64,000 bases of DNA from Thermoproteota archaeon (GTDB taxonomy: Archaea > Korarchaeota > Korarchaeia > Korarchaeales > Korarchaeaceae). How positions within the stretch are numbered: position 1 is the first letter of the stretch; each line of letters begins with the position of its first letter. Under the pieces are notes generated by a model that did no database searches, was not told where the DNA came from, and was given only the letters and a program-made list of their open reading frames with translations. Positions 46,586 through 55,351 of the stretch are shown one piece after another. The stretch lies in NCBI GenBank assembly GCA_027491395.1, contig JAOZFI010000036.1, positions 1 through 64,000 of the forward strand, given 5' to 3'. Made by a program: the position numbers and the translations under genes.

Positions 46586-47584
46586 ATGGAGGAGGCAGGA
46601 AGGACTCCGAAAATAGGCAGGAAGAGCCTGCTCTTGCTTATACTCGGCATAGCTCTTATGATACCCCTACTTGCCACCTTCGATCTAAGTGAGGCGGTGA
46701 GCAGCCTTCGTACTATAGGGATAGTTCCTGTAGTCCTTTCCTTCCTCTCGATACATGTGGGGGTCCTGTTCTACAACTTGGGGTGGTACATCCTATTAGA
46801 TAGGAGAGCCAGCTTCATGGATGTCTTCCTAATAGGGTGGACCAGCCTGTTCATAAACCTACTAATACCGGCTGGTTCAGCCACAGGAGAAGTAGCCAGA
46901 GCCTATCTGATCAATAGAAAATCTAAGATTCCTATAGGGCATGCTGTGTCCACTATTGTAGCCCACAGGGTCGTCATGATAATACCATTCGTGGTCAGCA
47001 TAGTACTTGGTTTCTCCTACTTAGTGGGATCGTCCGGCGTGGGACATAGCACTCTTACCACCATCTTCTTGGCGATTGGTCTCCTGATAGTGACCTTCTA
47101 TCTCATTTACAGAGTTAGCATGGACGAAAGCAGCATGCTCAGATTGATATCCTTCTTTGAACGGAGGCTTCGAAGAGATCTTGGGAAGATAAAGGAGATG
47201 GTGAGAGAATATTCTAGGGCATTCAGGGAGCTCATGAGGAACAGGAGAGCACTAGGTCTCTCCCTGCTCTGCGCGTTCCTCAACTGGTTCTTCGACATGC
47301 TACCGATTTTCATCTACTTCTACGCCCTCGGCTACTGGATAGATCCTCTCATGGGAATCCTAATATACTCAGTGTCTATCATTATGGTCCTTATTCCCAT
47401 AGGAATCCCTGGGAACACCGGAGTGAGAGAATGGGTGATGACGGGCCTCTTATCTGCAATGGGATTCAGTAAGGGTGATGCCCTCGCTATAACGCTAGTT
47501 TCCTCCACTATAACCGTGTTCCTTAACGAACTCATATTCGGCTTCCTAGCATACCTCCTTGTCCTTAAGGGGATGTCCAAGTAA
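46586..47584 (+). CDS. UPF0104/lysylphosphatidylglycerol synthetase TM-region family protein
   Basis: Multiple TM helices; LLIPAGSATGEVARAYLINRK...AVSTIVAHRVVMIIPF; C-terminal GIPGNTGVREWVMTGLLSAMG. Confidence 0.8.
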   Translation: MEEAGRTPKIGRKSLLLLILGIALMIPLLATFDLSEAVSSLRTIGIVPVVLSFLSIHVGVLFYNLGWYILLDRRASFMDVFLIGWTSLFINLLIPAGSATGEVARAYLINRKSKIPIGHAVSTIVAHRVVMIIPFVVSIVLGFSYLVGSSGVGHSTLTTIFLAIGLLIVTFYLIYRVSMDESSMLRLISFFERRLRRDLGKIKEMVREYSRAFRELMRNRRALGLSLLCAFLNWFFDMLPIFIYFYALGYWIDPLMGILIYSVSIIMVLIPIGIPGNTGVREWVMTGLLSAMGFSKGDALAITLVSSTITVFLNELIFGFLAYLLVLKGMSK

Positions 47585-47642
47585 ATCCCCATATTTCGAA
47601 AGTTTTTCAGTAAAGCTCCTCCTTACTGTTCGGGTGCATGTC

Positions 47643-48812
47643 ATGCCTAAGTTTGCAGAGAGGATGAACTCGTTAGGAGTAGAGGGAGCATTCATAGTCT
47701 TGGCCAAGGCTAGAGAGCTTGAGAGGCAGGGGAAGAGTGTAATTCACTTGGAAATAGGGGAGCCCGGTTATCAGCCACCTAAACACGTGCTGGAGGCTAC
47801 TAAGAAGGCGATTGATGAGGGAAAGACCAAGTACACACCCGCATCTGGGATATATGAGCTTAGAGAGGCGATTGCCGAGAGGGTCTCGAGCAGCAGGGGC
47901 GTGAAGGTCGAGCCTGAGAATGTGGTCGTGACCGTCGGTGCCAAGATGTCCATATTCGCCGCCCTGATGGCCTTCGTAGATCCTGGAGATGAGGTAATAA
48001 TTCCCATGCCAGCATACCCCTCATACGAGAGTGTAACTAAGTTTGTTGGCGGTGTAGTCAAGCCGGTGGTACTCAAAGAGGAGAGAAAGTTCTCGCCTGA
48101 TGTTAACGACATCTTGGAGAAGGTAACTGATAAGACCAAGGCCATAGTGATAAACACTCCCAGTAACCCCACAGGAGGCATTTACAGAAGGGAGGATCTG
48201 GAAGAGATCGTGAGTCTAGCTCTCAAGAGGGATGTACTGATAATCTCCGACGAGATATATGAGGATATAATATTCGATGGGAGGAAGCACGAGAGCGTTC
48301 TGTCTATAGCTGGTGCCGAAGAGGTAACTGTGCTAGTGAGCGGTTTCAGCAAGACTTGGGCAATGACAGGGTACAGGCTCGGCTACGCCGTGGCGAAGGA
48401 GGATATAGCCCAGAAGATAGCTCAGATTCAACTAAATGCGGCTTCCTGTCCCGTTCATTTCGCCCAAGTGGCGGCTGTGGAGGCTATAAGGGGTCCGCAG
48501 GATGAGGTAGAGAGGATGGTTAAGGACTACGAGAAGAAAAGGGACATCATCTACGAGGAGATACAGAAGATCGAAGGTTTCTCAATGATAAAACCTGCAG
48601 GGACGTTCTACGCATTTCCCAACATAAAAGGAACCGGAATGTCCTCGGAAGAATTAGCTGATAGATTGCTGAACGAGGCAGGAGTTGCGTTACTACCTGG
48701 AACTGCCTTCGGAGAATCGGGGGAGGGCTTCCTTAGGATATCATTCGCTGGCCCCATGGAGGATATAGTTGAGGGGATGAAGAGGATAAGGGAGTTTGTG
48801 AGTTCCCTGTAA
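47643..48812 (+). CDS. class I/II aminotransferase (aspartate aminotransferase type)
   Basis: VIHLEIGEPGYQPPKHVLEAT, NTPSNPTGGIYRREDLEEIV, ISDEIYEDIIFDGRKHES, SGFSKTWAMTGYRLGY. Confidence 0.94.
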   Translation: MPKFAERMNSLGVEGAFIVLAKARELERQGKSVIHLEIGEPGYQPPKHVLEATKKAIDEGKTKYTPASGIYELREAIAERVSSSRGVKVEPENVVVTVGAKMSIFAALMAFVDPGDEVIIPMPAYPSYESVTKFVGGVVKPVVLKEERKFSPDVNDILEKVTDKTKAIVINTPSNPTGGIYRREDLEEIVSLALKRDVLIISDEIYEDIIFDGRKHESVLSIAGAEEVTVLVSGFSKTWAMTGYRLGYAVAKEDIAQKIAQIQLNAASCPVHFAQVAAVEAIRGPQDEVERMVKDYEKKRDIIYEEIQKIEGFSMIKPAGTFYAFPNIKGTGMSSEELADRLLNEAGVALLPGTAFGESGEGFLRISFAGPMEDIVEGMKRIREFVSSL

Positions 48813-48814
48813 CC

Positions 48815-49330
48815 CTATAGATCTAAAACCTCCACACTCCTTTCCCCTGTTTCTAAAATCGCAACGGTTCTTCTCCCCGTAAGCTTTCCACATGACTCAC
48901 CCGGATTTATCACCAGCGCGTCCCCCACCTCCTCCACGTGGACCTCGTGGGTGTGGCCGTACAACACGAAGTCGAACTTCCCGCTCTTAGCCAGCTGGAT
49001 GGCTGATAACTTGGTTAATTCCTTTGAGCCAAATCCGTGGAACAACAGGGCCTTTTTCTCGCTGAGGAGTACTTCTACAGGTCCTGGATAATATGCTCCC
49101 TCATTCTCCAGAGCCGAGATGGTGGTGAGCGCCTCAGCGTCATTGTTCCCTCTGAGGAGGCGGAAGGATATTCCCGAGTTTATTATGGGCTTCAATGAGA
49201 AAGGAGAGATCAAGTCACCTAGATGTATTATCTCGTCAACACCCATCCTCTGAAAGATCTCCACAGCCCTCTCTATCGACTCTAGGTCATCATGAGAGTC
49301 GGATATTATCCCCACAAGCAAGCACATCAC
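48815..49330 (-). CDS. YfcE/MJ0936-type phosphodiesterase
   Basis: GIISDSHDDLESIERAVEIF, IIHLGDLISP, LRGNNDAE, LLFHGFG, YGHTHEVHVEEVGDALVINPGE. Confidence 0.92.
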   Translation of the reverse strand: MMCLLVGIISDSHDDLESIERAVEIFQRMGVDEIIHLGDLISPFSLKPIINSGISFRLLRGNNDAEALTTISALENEGAYYPGPVEVLLSEKKALLFHGFGSKELTKLSAIQLAKSGKFDFVLYGHTHEVHVEEVGDALVINPGESCGKLTGRRTVAILETGERSVEVLDL

Positions 49331-50092
49331 CTAACCCTGAAGCAACCCGTCCCTCCTAAAAACTGGCGCGGTCTCCAGTACCCTCTTAATGTATTCGAGA
49401 CCCTCCGGGGATGAGAATAGGGGGAGTTCCCAATCAACGACGACCTCTTTCCTCTCCACCGGGCCGTATTCTGTATTCCTAATCCTGACGGTCTTCCTGA
49501 CGAGAACGCCCCTTCTCTGCCAGGCAGGTACCTTAGCAATATTGACTCCGAGCTTCTTGAAGATGAGTTCGTGGAGGTACTCCGATTTCTTTCCATGCAG
49601 TTCTTCGGCAGCCTTCTCCCTCGAGAGCCCTTCCTTCTCAAGGGACAGGAGCGCGTAGGAGTTCAGCGCGTTTCTCCACGCCTCATCCTGCCTCCAAGAT
49701 AGGTAACTCACCAGTTCGTCCTCGTCTCTGATGAGGACGATCCTCCCGTCGAAACTGGCTGCATATCCTAGGGCTAGGGAGGTCCGCGCTGAGATGAAAG
49801 AGGATACTATCGAAACGATCTTCTCCACTCTACCGTTCCACGGTAGAGGGGGTGCAAATAGGAGGGATATTTCATCGGAAAATATGTAAGCGAGAGCAAC
49901 TGGGAGGTTGCGCTCCATTAACTCCTCGGATGCATTGATCAAGGATCTCAATAATCTCTCGTCGTAGGGCCTCTCGAGCTCTAGCTCCTCGGCTAACTTC
50001 CTGAATCTCCATCCATCCACTCTCACGATTATGGGTATATCAACGGGAATGGATAAACGAGAGAATATCTCCCTGGACTTCCAATCAAGCAT
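49331..50092 (-). CDS. thg1: tRNA(His) guanylyltransferase (Thg1/TLP family)
   Basis: IIVRVDGWRFRKLAEELELERPYDERLLRSLINASEELM, YIFSDEISLLF, SLALGYAASFDGRIVLI, YLSWRQDEAWRNALNSYA. Confidence 0.9.
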   Translation of the reverse strand: MLDWKSREIFSRLSIPVDIPIIVRVDGWRFRKLAEELELERPYDERLLRSLINASEELMERNLPVALAYIFSDEISLLFAPPLPWNGRVEKIVSIVSSFISARTSLALGYAASFDGRIVLIRDEDELVSYLSWRQDEAWRNALNSYALLSLEKEGLSREKAAEELHGKKSEYLHELIFKKLGVNIAKVPAWQRRGVLVRKTVRIRNTEYGPVERKEVVVDWELPLFSSPEGLEYIKRVLETAPVFRRDGLLQG

Positions 50093-50093
50093 G

Positions 50094-50426
50094 CTACCCG
50101 CTCAGCCTTGATATCCTCTCGGCTATCTCGAGCACGGCTGATTCAACGTCTTCTCTGTCTGTCTCGAGGGTTATGATCCCCCTAGCCTCCACTATCTCCC
50201 TCAATTCAGCATCGAACTCCCTAGCTATTAGCACCTCGCAGTCCCTCAGTATCTCCAGAACGGAAGTAGGTCCCCTTTTACTTCCCTTTCTGGTATTGAC
50301 TCTCATCTCCACCTTGGTGGGACTTCTCCCTAGGACATCGTATATGGCGAAGAACTTGGCCTCGTGAAAGGGTCCTTCCTTCAGGGTTTTCCCATCATCT
50401 GTTGCGACGGCGACTCGGATCGGCAA
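50094..50426 (-). CDS. NifX/NifB-associated dinitrogenase iron-molybdenum cofactor-like protein
   Basis: IRVAVATDDGKTLKEGPFHEAKFFAIYDV...LRDCEVLIAREFDAELREIVEARGIITLETDREDVESAV. Confidence 0.75.
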   Translation of the reverse strand: MPIRVAVATDDGKTLKEGPFHEAKFFAIYDVLGRSPTKVEMRVNTRKGSKRGPTSVLEILRDCEVLIAREFDAELREIVEARGIITLETDREDVESAVLEIAERISRLSG

Positions 50427-50480
50427 ATTATCTCATCCTCCCGGATGGACTATGTTTGAATAAGGAGACACAAGATATAA

Positions 50481-51542
50481 TCATGCCGCCGGAGGATTCG
50501 GTTGATTCCTTTGTAGGATTCTGGCTAGTGATTCTATGAACTCGCCCATACGATCGGAGTCCACTATCAGGGAGGAAAACCCTCTACCCCCGAACACCGA
50601 TCCCTCCATCTCCCCCATCGCCTCCCTAGTTAGAGGGAAGAGGTCCACTTGGGGATCGCCCGCTACATAGATCAGTCCCAATGGAGGATCGTAGAAATAA
50701 GATACAGCGAAAGGGAACCCCCTTTCATGAGCCACAAGCGAAACTACGAATCTCTGATAGGGTTCCTGAACCTCCCACCCGGTGAGGCTCCTCGATTCAA
50801 ATGTGGGTTCGTCGAGGAGGGAATCAATCTCCCTATTCACATCGGCGATCTTGGACCTGATCAGACTAGCCATGGCCGAGGTTCCGCTCAGGAACCAATC
50901 TGGATCATCGAACGATTCTCCTAGGGCTGAAGCTGCTAGGTAGATCCAATCCTCACCTAGGAAGGACGCCGCTACCAGCGCCTCCTGAACGGTCCTTATT
51001 GAATTCTCATCCAGCAGCTCAGGCCAGGAGAGACGCGCCCTTTCGAGCACACCTTCACATACTTCTGAGGTGCACTTCCCAAAGAACCCTCCAGAAGCCA
51101 CCCATGATAGGAGATCATTATTCTCATCAGCCTTTACGGCTATCAGGTATGCTAGGAGGCTTGTAGAAATTCCAGGAGAATCCAAGCTCATCCTGACAGT
51201 ATTCTCATAGCTCAATACAGGAGTTGAGCCGTGGTCCAGTATGATTACACTCCTATACAACTCGCTCGATACTTGAATGGGGCCCCTGCCGTGGGGAGGA
51301 AGATCCAAGAACATTAGAGAGTCACATCTCCCCGAACAACTCTCAATTACATCTATTGCGCTTTCCGGCGCTGACGTAATAAGCTCCGGCTCTATTCCAC
51401 GTTGGGACAGCACTTCCTCCATGATCACCGACGAGGAGATCCCATCCGGTGTAGGAGGAAATACTATGCCTGCCTTACTTACGCCCGCGAGTCCCGATTC
51501 CAGTAGCCTTAGGGCATTAGTGGCCCATTCATCAAGTTCCAT
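50481..51542 (-). CDS. hypothetical protein with degenerate DHH/RecJ-like phosphoesterase motifs
   Basis: AGIVFPPTPDGISSSVIMEEVL (cf. DxDGxxS), SLMFLDLPPHG, VIILDHGSTPV (cf. DHH). Confidence 0.55.
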   Translation of the reverse strand: MELDEWATNALRLLESGLAGVSKAGIVFPPTPDGISSSVIMEEVLSQRGIEPELITSAPESAIDVIESCSGRCDSLMFLDLPPHGRGPIQVSSELYRSVIILDHGSTPVLSYENTVRMSLDSPGISTSLLAYLIAVKADENNDLLSWVASGGFFGKCTSEVCEGVLERARLSWPELLDENSIRTVQEALVAASFLGEDWIYLAASALGESFDDPDWFLSGTSAMASLIRSKIADVNREIDSLLDEPTFESRSLTGWEVQEPYQRFVVSLVAHERGFPFAVSYFYDPPLGLIYVAGDPQVDLFPLTREAMGEMEGSVFGGRGFSSLIVDSDRMGEFIESLARILQRNQPNPPAA

Positions 51543-54003
51543 GCTCAGGCCTCCTTAGGCGGATCGCAAGCAGTATGGCAGACGTTATCCCAACACCTAT
51601 GAGGAAATAGATGAGGCTGTTCATCAACTCGTCAAGGGACGAGTAGGTATACTCCTCTAGGGAGGAGATCTCAGCTTCCGCTCTATTGAGGATCTCGCTG
51701 GCTTTTTCGTAGGAGGCCTGATTTATCAAATCCTTAGCCTCCTCCAGCATGCCCTCTATCTCACTCATTTTCTCCTTTACTTGGGGATCCAGTCCCCCTG
51801 AAGCCTCTTTGAGCGTCTTAAATCTCCTTCTAAGATCGGCGAGCTTAGATCTGAGTGACATCTCCAATGACTCTTGACCGCCCTCCCCCACCACCTTCAC
51901 GGTCACTGTGTTTGTGGGGATGAGGAGACTGCCATTCACTGAGATGTATGTCGGGATAGTGTAGACGCCTCTCTCGGAGAATGACCCGACCACCTCGATC
52001 TCACCTGGCGCGACGAACTCCACGGAATTTCCCCTGATTCTACCCTTAGCCTCTAGAATAGACATCTTAGCCGGGAACTCGACCGTTACATTACCAGACA
52101 GGTCCTCTACCCTGATCTTCAGCCTTATCTGATCCCCTACGTTCACTTGCCTCTTATTGATCTCCACAAGGGCTCTCCCAGATACCCCGCCTATCGGTAT
52201 CTTTATCTCCTTGGTATAGATTCGCTCGGAAGCTTCGCCTTCTATGGAGTAGTAGATCACTACCTTCACAGCAGCTGGACCAACGCTCGCTGCCCTAAAG
52301 GTGAAGGTCAACTCCCTAGTAGATCCCTCCTGTAGGTCCTTCACTAACTTGGAGGTATCGGTTATCGGCTCCAGCTCATCAGACGAGTTAACGGCTACCA
52401 AGATCTTGGAGAGTGGGACCATAGTGGTGAATGTCACCTTGATCTCCACACGGTCTCCTACACTGGGGAGATCTGGAGATATCGCAATCAATGCGTTCAA
52501 CGGGTTCTCACTGGTGGATACTATCGAAATATCACCCAGCGAGATGGTATGGACCTCCCCACTTGAATCCTCAACGTATATCTCCAATGTGCCCCTGTAA
52601 TCTCCAACAGGTAAGCTCAAGGGCAGGAGGATCCTCTGTGATCCGTTACCTTGAAGCTGTATCGAGAGCGGGAACTTGAGGGATAACATGTCTCCCCTCC
52701 TCGTGGTTAAATTGAGTCTAGCCTCGATCAGGGAAAGTGATGTGGGCCCTACGTTTAAAGCCAAGATGTGAAGATCTCCCCTCCCTCCGACTAGGAAGAC
52801 GCGAGACCCGTTAAGCAGTCTAATGTCGTAAGCTTTGAGGATCTTCATCTTACGCTCGATACCGTAGATTCCATCGCTGGAAAAGCCAGTTAGATAAATC
52901 GGAACGACTATCTCTGTCTTGGGAAGGGGGAGGCTCACCTTGAGAAGGTATTTGAAGCCCTTATTTCTCAGGGATACAGATCTCCCGCCTGGAAGGAGCA
53001 GCGTCAGGTTGGATGCATCTCCCGGATCCACGGATACCTCGATGGAAGTACCACCAATGCCCTCACTAGGTGTATCCAGCCCTATGTCCAGACTGAAGTT
53101 CGGATCGGACACGAAAGTCAGCCCATCAACGATGCATGTATCGCATCGATCCGGAGACAATATCGTGTATGTGGAGGGCCCTGTCCGATCAACCCTCACC
53201 AAGTACTTCCCGTCGCCGAGGGTGTATATCCCAAGGAATTCGCGGATAGGTAATCTGCTCGTTACAGTCAGATTTACTGAAGGTCCAAAGGCCAGTAAGG
53301 AGACCTCCCCATCTTGAATGACAAACTTCGTATATGCATAGGGGTCAACGGGACCCTCCAACTCCACTTCGCTTGCAAGGGGCTTGATGAGACCGTTAAA
53401 GGAGAGGATCGTGTTATTTTTGCATATAAGCACCTCGGAGAGTTCACCTTCGTTCGTCCAGTTAACCTCGAAAATCCATCCATCTAGGGAGGAAACCCAA
53501 GAACCTCTAGATTCGTTACCCTGTATCATGGCAACGGCTTCACCATCGACTTTGGCCTCCAGGAGTTCCACGGTGGGCCTTCTCTTCGAAAGGATCGATA
53601 TCTGAAGGATCTTGTCTGAAGACGCCTTCACAAGGAAGGGTCCTACAAGAGCGTACCCGGTCGAGTTGTCGGCTCCATTGGCGGGATGGGAGACGATCGA
53701 TAGGTTCTTGAGCACGAATGTGACATTGGTACCGTTAACTAGAACCGCGTTGTAGGTGGAGTTTCCCTCCTCAAGAGGATAGTATCCCATGTCACCTATT
53801 TTCGCTATCACATCTACAACGTAGTTCACAGCCTCTATTAGGTGGAAAGATGAGAGGGCCTCTCCACCCCTGACTAAAACTATACCGCTATATCTCACGC
53901 TATCTGGTGGTTGAGCAGTTGATGGCTGAGCGTGCACACTAGGGAAGCTTATCGACAGCAATAACAGCACTGCCATAAGCGCCAGAGTCTTCCTATTCCA
54001 CAT
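51532..54003 (-). CDS. large secreted, C-terminally membrane-anchored protein with beta-sandwich-like domains
   Basis: Signal peptide MWNRKTLALMAVLLLLSISFPSVHAQP; many N-x-S/T sequons; C-terminal coiled coil then TM LMNSLIYFLIGVGITSAILLAIRLRR. Confidence 0.75.
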   Translation of the reverse strand: MWNRKTLALMAVLLLLSISFPSVHAQPSTAQPPDSVRYSGIVLVRGGEALSSFHLIEAVNYVVDVIAKIGDMGYYPLEEGNSTYNAVLVNGTNVTFVLKNLSIVSHPANGADNSTGYALVGPFLVKASSDKILQISILSKRRPTVELLEAKVDGEAVAMIQGNESRGSWVSSLDGWIFEVNWTNEGELSEVLICKNNTILSFNGLIKPLASEVELEGPVDPYAYTKFVIQDGEVSLLAFGPSVNLTVTSRLPIREFLGIYTLGDGKYLVRVDRTGPSTYTILSPDRCDTCIVDGLTFVSDPNFSLDIGLDTPSEGIGGTSIEVSVDPGDASNLTLLLPGGRSVSLRNKGFKYLLKVSLPLPKTEIVVPIYLTGFSSDGIYGIERKMKILKAYDIRLLNGSRVFLVGGRGDLHILALNVGPTSLSLIEARLNLTTRRGDMLSLKFPLSIQLQGNGSQRILLPLSLPVGDYRGTLEIYVEDSSGEVHTISLGDISIVSTSENPLNALIAISPDLPSVGDRVEIKVTFTTMVPLSKILVAVNSSDELEPITDTSKLVKDLQEGSTRELTFTFRAASVGPAAVKVVIYYSIEGEASERIYTKEIKIPIGGVSGRALVEINKRQVNVGDQIRLKIRVEDLSGNVTVEFPAKMSILEAKGRIRGNSVEFVAPGEIEVVGSFSERGVYTIPTYISVNGSLLIPTNTVTVKVVGEGGQESLEMSLRSKLADLRRRFKTLKEASGGLDPQVKEKMSEIEGMLEEAKDLINQASYEKASEILNRAEAEISSLEEYTYSSLDELMNSLIYFLIGVGITSAILLAIRLRRPEHGT

Positions 54004-54073
54004 TTTTCAGGCGTTTCATCTCTTGGGCCTATTTTACGTTTGAACGACCATCGTCGATCATTCCTTCTCAAGA

Positions 54074-55351
54074 TTAAGGCAATACCCTCTCTGGATCCCT
54101 AGGGAAGAGGGCCGCCTCCTTTATGTTGGGTAGATCCAGCATCTTCATGGTTAGCCTCTCTATCCCCACAGCGAACCCCCCATGAGGTGGTGCACCATAA
54201 GCGAAGAACTTGGTGAACCACTCAAGGCTTTTCGGATTCATCCCTTTCTCCCTTATCTGTGACACGAGTACATCGTATCTATGTTCTCTCTGACCGCCTG
54301 AGCTTAGTTCCAGCCCCTTATAGAGAAGATCAACGCTTCTAGCCCAAGTTTCATCTTCTTTCATCACGTAGAATGGTTTCACCTTGAACGGAAATCTGTT
54401 GACGAAGAAGAAGTCAGCTCCGTACTCTTGCTTCACATACTGCCATAGAAGCCTCTCGCTTTCAGTGTCGTAGTCCTCACCATATTCAACGCTCTTCCCC
54501 ATCTCCTCCAATATGTCGTACACTTTGGGGAATCTTAACTCTGGAAACGGCGTTTTTGGAACCTCCAGATCCACATTCAGTAGCTCCAACTCCTTTGACC
54601 TCTCCTCCACCACGCGTTTTATACCAGCCCTTATCATCTCCTCCTCAACCCTCATTGTATCCTGCTCATTCTCTATGAAGGCCAGCTCCACCGCTATGGA
54701 TCTGAACTCGCTTAGATGTCTGGGGGTGTGGCTGAGCTCCGCTCTCCAGTTCACGCCTAGGTCGTATATTCTCTCAAATCCCCCTATTATGGTTAACTGC
54801 CTGTGTAGCTGGGGATCCTGTCTCAAGTACGCCTCTCTATCGAAGTATTGGACCCTGAAGACCTCCGCACCACTCTCACTCGCAGCCCCTATTATGGCAG
54901 GTGTGAATACCCTCAGGAACCCATTCTCCCTCAACCATTCCTCCATGCCATGTATCAGAGATGCTTCTATCTTGAAAATGGCTTGAACTTCCGGCCTTCT
55001 GAGGTCCAGAGGACGATTATCCAATCTGGTAGGTAGCTGGGCGGGAACCTTCCAGTTGGGATCCATCGGAAGTTTAGGATGGGCTACGGAGTGCACGACG
55101 ATCTTGGCTGGCACTATCTCCCTATCCACGGCTTTAGCCTTCTTCTCAGCTACTTCCTCGCCCACGGCCTCTATGACCGATTCTTGGGTTAAATCGTCGG
55201 TGAGCTCGAATAGCTCATCGGGAGTGATTCCTCTCTTGAGGGTCAGCTGGATCTTCTCCTTCCAGTTCCTTATGACCACAAACCTGATCCTTCCTAGATC
55301 GCGTACCTCGCTGACCCAGCCGTGGACTTTCACTCTACCTTCTTCACCCAT
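54074..55351 (-). CDS. aspS: aspartyl-tRNA(Asx) synthetase, archaeal type
   Basis: VHGWVSEVRDLGRIRFVVIRN, FTPAIIGAASESGAEVFRVQYFDREAYLRQDPQLHRQ, GAPPHGGFAVGIERLTMKML. Confidence 0.94.
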   Translation of the reverse strand: MGEEGRVKVHGWVSEVRDLGRIRFVVIRNWKEKIQLTLKRGITPDELFELTDDLTQESVIEAVGEEVAEKKAKAVDREIVPAKIVVHSVAHPKLPMDPNWKVPAQLPTRLDNRPLDLRRPEVQAIFKIEASLIHGMEEWLRENGFLRVFTPAIIGAASESGAEVFRVQYFDREAYLRQDPQLHRQLTIIGGFERIYDLGVNWRAELSHTPRHLSEFRSIAVELAFIENEQDTMRVEEEMIRAGIKRVVEERSKELELLNVDLEVPKTPFPELRFPKVYDILEEMGKSVEYGEDYDTESERLLWQYVKQEYGADFFFVNRFPFKVKPFYVMKEDETWARSVDLLYKGLELSSGGQREHRYDVLVSQIREKGMNPKSLEWFTKFFAYGAPPHGGFAVGIERLTMKMLDLPNIKEAALFPRDPERVLP

